From positions 62,001 to 126,000 of the forward strand of contig JACKIN010000001.1 in NCBI GenBank assembly GCA_020638495.1: 64,000 nt of DNA. The letters are read 5' to 3'. Made by a program: the position numbers and the translations under genes. The notes under the pieces were generated by a model. It saw nothing but the letters and a program-made list of their open reading frames with translations, searched no databases and was not told the DNA's origin. Within the stretch, counting starts at the first letter, position 1. Each line of letters starts with the position of its first letter. Below are positions 8,562 to 17,063 of the stretch, piece by piece. The DNA comes from Geminicoccaceae bacterium. Its GTDB lineage: Bacteria; Pseudomonadota; Alphaproteobacteria; Geminicoccales; Geminicoccaceae.

Positions 8562-8700
8562 TGTCGCGGAATCTGCAACATTTCGGGGGGAATGTCGCGG
8601 AATCTGCGCCATCACGAATCGTTATGTCGCGGAATCCGCAACATTCTGGTGCCTGTTGTCGCGGTAGACGCGACAACCCGAGCGGAAATGTTGCGCCAGA
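8562..8700. repeat. 31-32 bp repeats with core TGTCGCGGAATCTGCAACAT
   Basis: The core TGTCGCGG recurs at 8562, 8593, 8625 and 8657, a spacing of 31, 32 and 32 bp (three helical turns). The first three copies continue GAATCTGC or GAATCCGC, two with CAACATT. The fourth is part of a dyad, TTGTCGCG-GTAGA-CGCGACAA. An inverted partial copy (GGAAATGTTGCGCC) follows at 8684-8697. The layout looks like multiple protein-binding sites, for example the subterminal repeats of a transposon end, but no transposase is nearby. Confidence 0.75.
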
Positions 8701-8771
8701 TGCGCCAACCCAAGGGCCGTGCGGTCGGATTCGCGCCGGAAGGGGGCCGTCGTGGCGGGGCGGGACCGCTG

Positions 8772-9584
8772 CTATAAGCGTTCGTTATGGCGCCGGCCGG
8801 GGATCGGCACGGCGGCGAGCAGGGTCCGCGTATAGTCGTGCTCGGGCTGCTCGAAGACCCGGCGGCGCGGCCCCTGCTCGACGGCGCGGCCGCGCAGCAT
8901 CACCATGACGTCGGTGGCGAGCGCCTCGACCACGGCGAGGTCGTGGCTGATGAAGAGGTAGGTGAGGCCGCGAAGCGCCTGCAGCTCCTTCAGGAGGCCC
9001 AGCACCTGCGCCTGGACCGAGACGTCGAGGGCGGAGACCGGCTCGTCGAGCACGATCAGCCGGGGCTCGACGGCAAGGGCACGGGCGATGCCGATGCGCT
9101 GCGCCTGGCCACCGGAGAACTCGTGCGGGTAGCGAAGGGCGAACTCTGGCCTGAGGCCGACCTCGTCCATCAGCCGGGCCACCCGCTCGCGGCGGCCGGC
9201 ACGGTCGAGGTCGGTCAGCGCCTCGAGCGGGCCCTCGAGGATCTGGCGCACGGTCTTCCTCGGGTTGAGCGAGGCGATCGGGTCCTGGAAGACGAGCTGC
9301 ACGGTCTGGTGGAAGCGCCGCTTCTCGGCTCCAGCGAGCTTGCTCACAGGGCGCCCCTCCAGCCGGATCGTGCCCTCCGTCGGGGCGATGAGGCCGACCA
9401 GCATGCGGGCGAGGGTGGACTTGCCGCAGCCGGATTCACCGACGATGCCGAGGGTGGTGCCGGGCTGGACGGCGAGGCTGACGCCGTCGACGGCGCGCAG
9501 CTCGGGCTTTCTCGCCCCCCACCAGGTCCGCCCGCCGCCGAAGACGCGAACCAGGTGCCGGGCTTCGATAAGGGGGTCAGCCAT
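8772..9584 (-). CDS. Peptide-type ABC transporter ATP-binding protein (DppF/OppF-like)
   Basis: A 270-residue cytosolic ATPase, the last gene of a four-gene importer operon running from 14031 to 8772. Walker A is GIVGESGCGKST, the signature EFSGGQAQRIGIA, Walker B LIVLDEPVSALD and the switch histidine is in FISHDLAVV. The start at 9584 was chosen because it begins MADPLIEARHLVRVFGG, the normal N-terminus of the family, and overlaps the upstream gene by eight bases. It would pair with the ATPase domain of the upstream fusion protein to energise uptake of peptides or a related solute such as nickel complexes or opines. Confidence 0.9.
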   Translation of the reverse strand: MADPLIEARHLVRVFGGGRTWWGARKPELRAVDGVSLAVQPGTTLGIVGESGCGKSTLARMLVGLIAPTEGTIRLEGRPVSKLAGAEKRRFHQTVQLVFQDPIASLNPRKTVRQILEGPLEALTDLDRAGRRERVARLMDEVGLRPEFALRYPHEFSGGQAQRIGIARALAVEPRLIVLDEPVSALDVSVQAQVLGLLKELQALRGLTYLFISHDLAVVEALATDVMVMLRGRAVEQGPRRRVFEQPEHDYTRTLLAAVPIPGRRHNERL

Positions 9585-11478
9585 CACCCAGCTCCATCCA
9601 GCGGATGCAGCGGCTGCGCCGGCCTTCGCCGGTCCGGGCCAGCAGGATCTCGCCCCGGCGGCATTCGGCCATGGCGAGCGGGCAGCGCGGGGCGAAAGCG
9701 CAGCCCTCGGGCAGGTCGTCGACCGGCGGCGGCAGGCCGGGGATGGCGTCGAGGGCGCGCTCGGGCTCGCCCAGCACCGGCACGCAGGCGAGGAGGGCGC
9801 GCGTGTAGGGATGGCGGGGGGCGGCGAAGACCTCGCCCACCGGGCCGCTCTCGACCACCTTGCCGGCATACATGACGAGCACCCGCTCGCAGAGCTCGGA
9901 GACGACGCCGAGATCGTGGGTGATGAAGACGAGGGCGGCGCCGCTCTGCCGGCGGAGATCGTTCAGCAGGGCCAGGACGCGGGCCTGGGTGGTGACGTCG
10001 AGGGCGGTGGTCGGCTCGTCGGCGATGATCAGGTCGGGGCGGTTGGCGAGCGCCATGGCGATGACCACGCGCTGGCGCTGGCCGCCCGATAGCTCGTGCG
10101 GGAAGGCGTCGAACTTCGTGCGCGGCTGGGGGATGCCGACGGCGTCGAGAAGCTCCTCCGCCTGACGCCGGGCGGCGCTGCCGCCCAGGCCCTGGTGGCG
10201 GATCAGCGTCTCCGTGACCTGGTGGCCGACCCGCATGAGCGGGTTCAGCGTGGTCAGCGGGTCCTGGAAGATATAGGCGATCCGGTTGCCGCGGATGTCC
10301 TGCAGGTCGCGCATGGGCAGGCGCAGGAGATCGCGGCCGGCGAAGCGGATCTCGCCGCCGGCGACGATGCCGGGCGGGGTCGGCACGAGGCCGAGGATCG
10401 AGAGTGCTGTCACCGACTTGCCGGAGCCGCTCTCGCCGACGATGCCGAGGCTTTCGCCCGGCTGCAGCACGAAATCGATGCCGCCCACCGCCTTCAGCAC
10501 GCGCTGGCCGATGTGGAACTCGGTCCGGAGGTTCCTGACCTCGAGCAGGGCACCCTTGTCGCCCGTGCCGGAGGTGCGGCCCTCCGCGACGGCGGTGCGG
10601 GCCACGGGGCGCGAGAGGGCGCCGGACTTGAGGCGCGGGTCGAGCACGTCGCGCAGCCCGTCGCCGAGCAGGTTGATGCCGATGACGAGGACGAGGATCA
10701 GCACACCCGGGACGATCGAGACATGCGGGGCGGTGATGACGAGGTTCCTGCCGTCGCCCAGCATCGAGCCGAGATCGGCCTGGGGCGGCTGGGCGCCGAG
10801 GCCGAGGAAGGAGAGCCCGGCGGTCTCGAGGATCATCCAGCCGACGGTGGTCGACATGGTGATGACGATGACCGGCAGCACGTTGGGCAGGAGCTCGGAG
10901 AGGATGATCCGCGCGTTCGAGTAGCCGGAGAGCCGGGCCGCCTCGATGAACTCGCGCTGCACGAGGCCGAGCGTGGCGCCCCGGACCGAGCGGGCGAAGA
11001 AGGGGATGTTGACGACCGCGATGGCGAGGAGCGCGTTCAGGAGGCCCGGCCCCAATGCGGCGACGATGGCCAGCGCCAGCAGGAGGTAGGGAAAGGCCAT
11101 CAGCATGTCGACGCCGCGCATCAGCACGTTGTCGGCAAGCCGCCCGAAATAGGCGGCGACGAGGCCGATCGTGCTGCCGACGAAGGCGGCGACGAGCGTG
11201 GCGGCGACGCCGACCGCGATGCTGACCCGGGCCCCCCAGACGAGCCGGGACAGCATGTCGCGGCCGAGCTGGTCGGTGCCGAGCCAGGCGCCATGGGAGA
11301 AGGGCGGCAGGAGGCGGTTCGCCGGGGCGGTGATGTCGGGATCGGCGAGCGGCAGGACGGGGGCGAGGAGCGCGATGCCCACGATAGCGACGACGATGGC
11401 GAGGCCGACGACGGCGAGCCCGTTGCGGCTGAGCCTGGCCCAGGCGGAGGTGCGGCGGGGAAGTGAACTCGCCGCCAT
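9577..11478 (-). CDS. ABC transporter permease-ATPase fusion (DppC-DppD type)
   Basis: A 633-residue protein joining two usually separate subunits. Residues about 1-285 are a DppC-type permease with LGTDQLGRDMLSR near residue 70 and helices up to NLLGDGLRDVLDPR. Residues about 310-633 are a DppD-type ATPase with Walker A GIVGESGSGKS near 343-353, ELSGGQRQRVVIA, and Walker B LIIADEPTTALD near 481. The end has the Cys-containing oligopeptide-transporter tail (GCAFAPRCPLAMAEC). Such permease-ATPase fusions are known but a minority. The start shares TGATG with the stop of the DppB-like gene. Confidence 0.9.
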   Translation of the reverse strand: MAASSLPRRTSAWARLSRNGLAVVGLAIVVAIVGIALLAPVLPLADPDITAPANRLLPPFSHGAWLGTDQLGRDMLSRLVWGARVSIAVGVAATLVAAFVGSTIGLVAAYFGRLADNVLMRGVDMLMAFPYLLLALAIVAALGPGLLNALLAIAVVNIPFFARSVRGATLGLVQREFIEAARLSGYSNARIILSELLPNVLPVIVITMSTTVGWMILETAGLSFLGLGAQPPQADLGSMLGDGRNLVITAPHVSIVPGVLILVLVIGINLLGDGLRDVLDPRLKSGALSRPVARTAVAEGRTSGTGDKGALLEVRNLRTEFHIGQRVLKAVGGIDFVLQPGESLGIVGESGSGKSVTALSILGLVPTPPGIVAGGEIRFAGRDLLRLPMRDLQDIRGNRIAYIFQDPLTTLNPLMRVGHQVTETLIRHQGLGGSAARRQAEELLDAVGIPQPRTKFDAFPHELSGGQRQRVVIAMALANRPDLIIADEPTTALDVTTQARVLALLNDLRRQSGAALVFITHDLGVVSELCERVLVMYAGKVVESGPVGEVFAAPRHPYTRALLACVPVLGEPERALDAIPGLPPPVDDLPEGCAFAPRCPLAMAECRRGEILLARTGEGRRSRCIRWMELGDG

Positions 11479-12428
11479 CAGCCGCGCCTCAGGCGGGGGT
11501 CGAGGGCGACCTGGATCAGGTCCGTGGCGAGGTTGATGAGGACGAAGGACGCGGCCACCACGAGGACGCCGCCCTGCACCAGGAGGATGTCGCGGGTCGA
11601 GATGGCGGTGACCAGCATCCGGCCGATGCCGGGCCACTGGAAGACGGTCTCGATATAGACGGCACCGCCGAGGACGAAGCCCGCCTGGATGCCGATGATC
11701 GGGACGATGCCGACGAGCGCGTTCACGAAGGCGTGGCGGAGGATGACGCGGCCTTCGCGCAGGCCCTTGGCCCGGGCGGTGCGCACGTAGTCCTGGCGCA
11801 GCACCTCGAGCATGCCGGACCGCGTCAGCCGGGCGACGACGCCGGTCGCGACCACGGCGAGGGCGGTGGCGGGCAGGGTCAGGTGCCAGAGCAGCTCGCT
11901 CGGGCTGCCGTCGCCGAAGAGGTCGTACATGCCGCCCGTCGGGAACCAGCCGAGGCCGACCGAGAACCAGAGGATCAGCATGATGCCGAGGAAGAAGGAG
12001 GGGGTGGAGATGCCGACGAGCACGGTGAGCGTGATGAGCTTGTCGGCCCAGCCATACTGGCGGACCGCCGAGACGACGCCGGCGGCGAGGCCGAGGACGG
12101 TGCAGAGGAAGAGGGCGGCGGCCGCCAGGATCAGCGTCGGGCCGAAGCGCTCCAGCACCTCGTCGAGGACCGGCCGGTTGAGCGAGTAGGAGCGGCCGAG
12201 ATCGCCCTCGAGGACACCCTGGAGCCAGGTCAGGTACTGGACAGGCAGGGGCTGGTCGAGGCCGAGCTCCCTGTTGATGCGCTCGACGTTCTCCGGCGTG
12301 GCGAAGGAGCCCAGGATGGCCGTCGCCGGGTCGCCCGGGATCAGGGAGATCACCAGAAAGACGATCACCGAGATCCCGAGCAGGACCGGGACGGTCAGGG
12401 CCAGCCGACGAAGGGCGTAGCCGAGCAA
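11478..12428 (-). CDS. Peptide-type ABC transporter permease (DppB-like)
   Basis: A 316-residue inner-membrane protein with six predicted helices. It starts MLGYALRRLALTVPVLLGIS, the standard DppB N-terminus, has the first-loop sequence LIPGDPA and the EAA-type cytoplasmic motif around DYVRTARAKGLREGRVI. It forms the translocation pore with the permease half of the next gene. The substrate-binding protein stop lies four bases upstream, so these genes are one transcript. Confidence 0.92.
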   Translation of the reverse strand: MLGYALRRLALTVPVLLGISVIVFLVISLIPGDPATAILGSFATPENVERINRELGLDQPLPVQYLTWLQGVLEGDLGRSYSLNRPVLDEVLERFGPTLILAAAALFLCTVLGLAAGVVSAVRQYGWADKLITLTVLVGISTPSFFLGIMLILWFSVGLGWFPTGGMYDLFGDGSPSELLWHLTLPATALAVVATGVVARLTRSGMLEVLRQDYVRTARAKGLREGRVILRHAFVNALVGIVPIIGIQAGFVLGGAVYIETVFQWPGIGRMLVTAISTRDILLVQGGVLVVAASFVLINLATDLIQVALDPRLRRG

Positions 12429-12432
12429 GGGG

Positions 12433-14031
12433 TCAGCCGGCCTTGGCGACGTCCTTGAGGATCAGGAGGAAGCTGGGCTCGAGGCTGAAGCTCTCGACCT
12501 TGTCGGTGGTCACGGCGTTCTGCTTCCAGTTGGCGATGAAGGCCCAGGGCGCGTCCTCGTGGACGATCGCCTGCATCTCCTTGTAGAGCCGCGCCCGCTC
12601 CTCCTGGTCGGTGGCGCGCCGCGCCGCCTCGAGCAACTCGTCGACCATCGGGTTCGAGTAGTAGCCCGAGTTGAAGCCGCCATTCTCCGGCATGGCCTCG
12701 GTCCTGAGCGCCAGGAAGGGCAGGGTGTCGGGGTCGTTGGTCATCCAGGCCATCTCGGCCATGCCGGCCTTGCCCTCGAGGCCGGGGTTCACCTGGCCGA
12801 GGAAGGTGTTCCACTCGTAGGTCTCGATCCTGGCGTCGATGCCGACGGCGGCGAGGTCGGCCTGGATGGCCGTGCCCATCGGCACCGGGTCGAGCATGCC
12901 GGAGCCGCCCTCGGTGACGTAGAAGACGGTCTCGACACCATCATCGTAGCCGGCCTCGGCGATCAGCGCCTTGGCCTTCTCGGGGTCATAGGGATAGGGC
13001 TCGAGGTCGGGGTTGTAGGCCCAGGCGAAGGCCTCGGGCGTCGGCCCGGCCGCCACGGTGGCGGTGCCCTGCAGCACGTTGGTGACGAGGCTTTCCTTGT
13101 CGATGGCGTAGTTCACCGCCTGGCGCATGCGCACGTCGTCGAAGGGCGCTTCCCTGGTGTTGAGGATGAGGAACCACAAATGCGGGCCGGCCTGCTCGTG
13201 GAGCTCGAAGGCGGGGTCCTCGGCGAAGAGGGCGACGTTGTCCGGCGGCACCTCGACCATGAGGTCGATGCCGCCCGAGAGCATCTCGGAGACGCGCGCA
13301 TTGGCGTCGGTGATCGGGCGGAAGACCACGCCTCGCAGGGGTGGGGCGCCGTCCCAGTAGTCCTCGTTGCGCTCGAGCGCCACCTGCCGGTTGGACTCCC
13401 AGACCCTGAACGCGAAGGGCCCGGTGCCGGCGGGGTTGCGGGCGTAGTCGGGTCCGTGCGTCTCGACCGCGGTCGGCGAGACGATGAGGCCGGTGGGATA
13501 GGCGAGGTTCGAGAGGAAGGGCGCGTAGGGCTCGTTCAGGTGGAACCGCACGGTCAGCGGGTCGACCACCTCGGTCTCCTGGATGGCGCTGAAGAAGAAG
13601 GAGAGCGGGAAAGGGCCGGTGCCATGCTGCGGATGGCTCTCGTCGAGCATGCGGTCGAAGTTGAACTTCACCGCCGCGGCGTCGAAGGGCGTGCCGTCGT
13701 GGAAGGTGACGCCGTCGCGGAGCTTGAAGGTGTAGGTCGTGCCGTCCTCGCTGATCTCCCAGCTCTCGGCGAGCGCCGGCTCGACCTCCAGCGTGCCGGG
13801 GCGATAGCGGACCAGGCCATCATAGACATTGACCAGGATGCGGAAGTCGTTGACCGCGGTGACCACATGCGGGTCCATCGACGCGGGCTCGGCGATCTGG
13901 CCCACGACCAGCACGTCGGGCGGCACCTGGGCCGTGGCGGTCGGGGCCACGAGTGCTGCGGGGAGCGGGGCGACGAGGAGGCCGGCCAGGGCCGAGGCCA
14001 GGAGCGAACGGCGCAGAAGAGCCAGTGACAT
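12433..14031 (-). CDS. Peptide-type ABC transporter substrate-binding protein (SBP family 5)
   Basis: A 532-residue periplasmic protein, first gene of the importer operon. The ATG at 14031 is preferred over one 12 codons upstream because a GGGAG ribosome site lies about 10 bases before it and the signal peptide then begins at residue 1 (MSLALLRRSLLASALAG), with likely cleavage after ATAQ near residue 35. The mature protein shows the family-5 pattern ASMDPHVVTAVND, RDGVTFHDGTPFDAAAVKFNFDR and AGTGPFAF. The ligand, whether peptide, glutathione, opine or metal complex, cannot be inferred. Confidence 0.9.
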   Translation of the reverse strand: MSLALLRRSLLASALAGLLVAPLPAALVAPTATAQVPPDVLVVGQIAEPASMDPHVVTAVNDFRILVNVYDGLVRYRPGTLEVEPALAESWEISEDGTTYTFKLRDGVTFHDGTPFDAAAVKFNFDRMLDESHPQHGTGPFPLSFFFSAIQETEVVDPLTVRFHLNEPYAPFLSNLAYPTGLIVSPTAVETHGPDYARNPAGTGPFAFRVWESNRQVALERNEDYWDGAPPLRGVVFRPITDANARVSEMLSGGIDLMVEVPPDNVALFAEDPAFELHEQAGPHLWFLILNTREAPFDDVRMRQAVNYAIDKESLVTNVLQGTATVAAGPTPEAFAWAYNPDLEPYPYDPEKAKALIAEAGYDDGVETVFYVTEGGSGMLDPVPMGTAIQADLAAVGIDARIETYEWNTFLGQVNPGLEGKAGMAEMAWMTNDPDTLPFLALRTEAMPENGGFNSGYYSNPMVDELLEAARRATDQEERARLYKEMQAIVHEDAPWAFIANWKQNAVTTDKVESFSLEPSFLLILKDVAKAG

Positions 14032-14130
14032 GGGAGATCTCCCGACGGTCTGGTGGATCGTGGACACGAGCCGGACGGGCCATCGTCATCGCGAAGGGCC
14101 GCCGCGACACCGCGCCGTGGGGTTCGCCCA

Positions 14131-14159
14131 AGGGTCGGCCAGGCTTTTTCCCTTGTCAA
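14131..14159 (-). promoter_or_regulatory. Possible sigma-70-type promoter of the first peptide ABC operon
   Basis: Read on the minus strand, a perfect -35 hexamer TTGACA (14159-14154) is followed after 17 bases by GACCCT, a poor -10. It lies about 100 bases upstream of the substrate-binding protein start. Only the -35 half is convincing. Confidence 0.3.
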
Positions 14160-14252
14160 ATCGACGGGACCGTCGAGTTTGATGGCGATGGCCGATGGCC
14201 GCCGGGCCCGAGCGGTCCATGGACGTCGAGACGTGCATGATGGGATTTGCCG

Positions 14253-15461
14253 ATGTTGCAGCGGACGTCGTGGGCCTGGGTCAGCGGGGCCTTCCTCGTC
14301 GGCCTCGCGGCCGGTGGGCCCGCCGAGGCCGGCGGGCTCTACATCTCGGAGTTCGCGACGCCAAGCATGGGCACGGCTTCGGCCGGCGCCCAGGCCTGGG
14401 CCGACAATGCGTCGACGGCCCTGCACAACCCGGCCGGCATGACCCGGCTCGAGGGCAGTGCGCTCATGGTCGGGGCGGGGTTCGGGCTGACCGAGGTCAA
14501 GTTCGACCCCGATCGGTCGGCCATCCAGGGCAATGACGGCGGCGATGCGGGAACCCTGGCGCCGCTCGCCACCCTCGCCGGCGTTCTCGAGCTCGACGAG
14601 AGGTGGGCGGTGGGCCTCTCGGCCGGCGGCATCACTGGTGCAGCACTGGAGTACGACGACGACTGGGTCGGGCGGTTCCAGGTGACCGACGTGTCGCTGG
14701 TCGTCGCCGGGATCACCCCGTCGGTCGCCTACGCGGTGACGGACCGGCTGTCGCTCGGCGTCGGGGCGACGCTCTGGTATGCCAACCTGAACGAGACGAT
14801 CCGGCCATCGGCGGTCGGCGGCAATGCGCGGGTCAGGGTCGAGGATGCCGACGACACCGACGTCACCTTCAACCTCAGCGCCCTTTTCGAGCTGACCGAC
14901 GACACGCGATTCGGCGTGATCTACAACTCGGAGGCGAAGCTGAACCTCTCCGGCGACGTCGATGTCCGCCCGCTCGGGCAGCAGGCCAGCGCCGGGCTCG
15001 ACTTCACCTTCCCGCAATACGTCAAGGCGAGCGTCTATCACGACCTGAGCGACAGCGTGGCGCTGCTCGGCTCGGTGCGCTGGGAGGACTGGAGCGCCTT
15101 CGGCGACATTCCGGTCTCGGCCGATCGCGGCTCGACCGCGATTCCCGCCAACTGGCGCGATACATACGGGTTCTCGCTCGGCGTGCACTACAGGCCCGTG
15201 GACGACCTCCTGCTCCAGGCCGGATTCGGCTACGACACGAGCCCGGTCTCCGACAGGAACCGGCGCGCGGACCTGCCGGTCGACCGCCAGTACCGCTACT
15301 CGGTGGGGGCGCAGTACGCGGTCTCGGAACGCGTCACCGTCGGCGGCTCGCTGGTCTACGCCGATCTCGGCGACGCCGACATCGACGCCGACCTCTTCGG
15401 CGGCAGCTACAAGGAGAACCGGGCGCTCTTCTTCGCGCTCAACCTGGGGTACAGGTTCTAG
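14253..15461 (+). CDS. FadL/OmpP1-family outer membrane transport protein
   Basis: A 402-residue outer-membrane beta-barrel for uptake of hydrophobic compounds such as long-chain fatty acids or aromatics. A signal peptide (WVSGAFLVGLAAGGPAEA) is followed by the family N-terminus GLYISEFATPSMGTASAG and NASTALHNPAGMTRLEGS, the hatch-domain signature. The rest is alternating strand sequence ending in an aromatic residue (LGYRF), as expected for barrel assembly. The ATG at 14253 has GGGA eight bases upstream and is preferred to an in-frame TTG two codons earlier. It is divergent from the ABC operon. Confidence 0.88.
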   Translation: MLQRTSWAWVSGAFLVGLAAGGPAEAGGLYISEFATPSMGTASAGAQAWADNASTALHNPAGMTRLEGSALMVGAGFGLTEVKFDPDRSAIQGNDGGDAGTLAPLATLAGVLELDERWAVGLSAGGITGAALEYDDDWVGRFQVTDVSLVVAGITPSVAYAVTDRLSLGVGATLWYANLNETIRPSAVGGNARVRVEDADDTDVTFNLSALFELTDDTRFGVIYNSEAKLNLSGDVDVRPLGQQASAGLDFTFPQYVKASVYHDLSDSVALLGSVRWEDWSAFGDIPVSADRGSTAIPANWRDTYGFSLGVHYRPVDDLLLQAGFGYDTSPVSDRNRRADLPVDRQYRYSVGAQYAVSERVTVGGSLVYADLGDADIDADLFGGSYKENRALFFALNLGYRF

Positions 15462-15497
15462 GAGCCAATCCGGGGCCGCGGGGCGCCGCCGTCGCTC

Positions 15498-15528
15498 TTG
15501 CAGGCCGGGCAGGATGCGGGTCTATACC
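15498..15528 (+). promoter_or_regulatory. Candidate promoter placing the transcript start at the ATG of a small ORF
   Basis: TTGCAG at 15498 is followed after 17 bases by TCTATACC. Transcription would start near 15535, the A of the ATG of the next short reading frame, giving a leaderless message. Both hexamers are imperfect. Confidence 0.3.
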
Positions 15529-15534
15529 GGCGCC

Positions 15535-15714
15535 ATGCCCGAGAACGCCCGCCATTGCACCAATGCCCGCCGCGCCGCCCGGTCGCCGACCGGGAATCAC
15601 GACGCGGCGCTGAGACCCTCGGGGCTCGGGCAGCGGACCATCTCCGAGCTCGAGGCGTTCGGCCGCGCGCTGCGACGCCTGCGGGCGCCGGCTTCGGGAG
15701 GGCTCCGGTCATGA
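15535..15714 (+). CDS. Hypothetical 59-residue ORF coupled to the MFS gene
   Basis: A short, arginine-rich frame (MPENARHCTNARRAAR...) whose C-terminal half, TISELEAFGRALRRLRAP, could form an amphipathic helix. I do not recognise it. The case for it is positional: its stop overlaps the MFS start as ATGA, the same coupling used throughout this window, and a promoter-like sequence ends seven bases before its ATG. There is no ribosome site upstream, so it would have to be read as a leaderless message. It may be a leader peptide or spurious. Confidence 0.35.
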   Translation: MPENARHCTNARRAARSPTGNHDAALRPSGLGQRTISELEAFGRALRRLRAPASGGLRS

Positions 15715-16925
15715 CCCGGGGCAGCGCCAGGGACTCGGTCGCGGCGCTCCTCGTCTGCGGTGCTGTCATCGTCGCCCTGTCGCTCGGCATCCGGTTCACC
15801 TTCGGCCTCTTCCTGCAGCCGGTCTCGATGGCCAATGGCTGGGGCAGGGAGGTGTTCGGCTTCGCCATGGCGGCGCAGAACCTCGTCTGGGGCCTCGCGC
15901 AGCCCTTTGCCGGCATGGCCGCCGACCGGCTCGGGGCGCGGCGGGTGATCCTCACCGGTGCGGTCCTCTACGTGCTGGGCGTGGCGCTCATGGCGCAGCC
16001 CTTGGGTGCGCCGGCCTTCCTCGTCGCCGCCGGGCTCCTGGTCGGGCTCGGGCTCGCCGGCACGACCTTCCCGATCGTCTTCGGCGCGGTCAGCCGGGCG
16101 CTGCCGCCGGAGCGGCGCAGCATGGCCTTCGGCCTCACCATGGCGGTCGGCTCGGCCGGCCAGTTCGTGATGCTGCCCCTGGCGCTGGGCCTGCTCGACG
16201 GCCTGGGCTGGGCCGCGGCCCTGCTGGCCCTCGCGGCGCTTTCCGCCCTCATGCTGCCGCTCGCCGCGATGCTCGGCGCCGACCGCGGCAATGCCGGCCA
16301 GGCGCCCGGCCCCTCGGCCGGCGCCGCCTTCCGGACCGCCATGGCGCATCGCGGCTTCTGGCTGCTGGCCCTCGGCTTCGGCGTCTGCGGGTTCCAGGTG
16401 ACCTTCATCGCCACCCACCTGCCGGCCTTCCTCGGCGATCGGGGCATCGACGCTTCCGTCGCCGCCACCGTGCTGGCGCTCATCGGGCTCGTCAACGTGG
16501 TGGGCACGCTGGCGGCCGGCTGGCTCGGCGGCCGCTTCGCCAAGCCCGGCCTGCTCGCCTGGGTCTATCTCGGCCGCGCCGCCGCCATAGCGCTCTTCGT
16601 CTACCTGCCGATCACCGCGGGCTCGGCCATCCTCTTCGGCGTGCTCATGGGCCTTTTCTGGCTCTCGACCGTGCCGCTCACCAACGGCGTCGTCGTCGCC
16701 ATGTTCGGGGCGCGCAACATGTCGATGCTGGGTGGCGTGGTCTTCCTCAGCCACCAGGTCGGCGCCTTCCTCGGCGGCTGGCTGGGCGGTGTCGCCTATG
16801 ACCGGCTCGGCTCCTACGACCTCGCCTGGGGCATGGCGATCGCCCTGAGCCTCATCGCGGCCTTGCTCAACCTGCCGATCCGCGAGCGCCCGGTGACAGC
16901 CGAGGCCGCGCGAGCCGGCGCATGA
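15711..16925 (+). CDS. MFS transporter (oxalate/formate antiporter-like subgroup)
   Basis: A 404-residue inner-membrane transporter with twelve predicted helices. The N-terminal half contains GIRFTFGLFLQPVSMANGWGR and the MFS loop 2-3 motif GMAADRLGARRVI; the second half starts after a loop near residue 200 and has GVVFLSHQVGAFLGGWLGG. The FTFGLFLQP opening is typical of the monocarboxylate/oxalate-formate antiporter-like MFS common in alphaproteobacteria. The substrate is unknown. The start codon overlaps the stop of the short ORF upstream, and its stop overlaps the start of the 44-residue peptide downstream (ATGA both times). Confidence 0.88.
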   Translation: MTRGSARDSVAALLVCGAVIVALSLGIRFTFGLFLQPVSMANGWGREVFGFAMAAQNLVWGLAQPFAGMAADRLGARRVILTGAVLYVLGVALMAQPLGAPAFLVAAGLLVGLGLAGTTFPIVFGAVSRALPPERRSMAFGLTMAVGSAGQFVMLPLALGLLDGLGWAAALLALAALSALMLPLAAMLGADRGNAGQAPGPSAGAAFRTAMAHRGFWLLALGFGVCGFQVTFIATHLPAFLGDRGIDASVAATVLALIGLVNVVGTLAAGWLGGRFAKPGLLAWVYLGRAAAIALFVYLPITAGSAILFGVLMGLFWLSTVPLTNGVVVAMFGARNMSMLGGVVFLSHQVGAFLGGWLGGVAYDRLGSYDLAWGMAIALSLIAALLNLPIRERPVTAEAARAGA

Positions 16926-17056
16926 CGGAGCGCGCCCGCCGGGCCGGCCTCTGGCTCCTCGGCCTCGCCGGCGTCGTCGCCCTGGCGCTCGCCTGGCGGG
17001 GCTACGGCGACGCGAGCCTCATCCTGATGCTGCAGAGCCTGCCCTTCTGCGGCTGA
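16922..17056 (+). CDS. 44-residue single-helix membrane peptide coupled to the MFS transporter
   Basis: Too short for usual gene finders. The ATG lies in the ATGA overlap with the MFS stop. Three arginines (TERARRAG) precede one hydrophobic helix (LWLLGLAGVVALALAW), and the tail ends LILMLQSLPFCG with a Cys next to last. The charge pattern predicts an N-in, single-pass membrane protein. It may be a small accessory subunit of the transporter, by analogy with small transporter-associated peptides; no family is recognised. Confidence 0.6.
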   Translation: MTERARRAGLWLLGLAGVVALALAWRGYGDASLILMLQSLPFCG

Positions 17057-17063
17057 CCAAGGG

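Larger units (their letters stand above)
8144..8771. other. Non-coding stretch of about 630 bp, locally less GC-rich, with tandem repeats
   Basis: No convincing gene lies between the small lipoprotein and the end of the ABC operon. Open frames here are produced by the tandem repeats and have no ribosome site or family resemblance. Bases 8310-8345 (around TACTATATCCTAATCTG) are unusually AT-rich for the window. The two repeat arrays listed separately fill 8360-8700. Confidence 0.7.

Noticed and set aside
8224..8676. Possible protein with seven-residue repeats encoded by the 21 bp array
   Set aside because: The periodic protein is a by-product of a 21 bp DNA repeat. Several frames on both strands stay open, and none has a ribosome site or conserved start.
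8460..8700. CRISPR array
   Set aside because: Units are directly adjacent with no unique spacers, repeats are too diverged, and no cas gene is present.
15498..15711. N-terminal extension of the MFS transporter
   Set aside because: The extension is Arg/Pro-rich and unlike MFS N-termini; the ATG at 15711 begins just before the first helix and overlaps an upstream stop.
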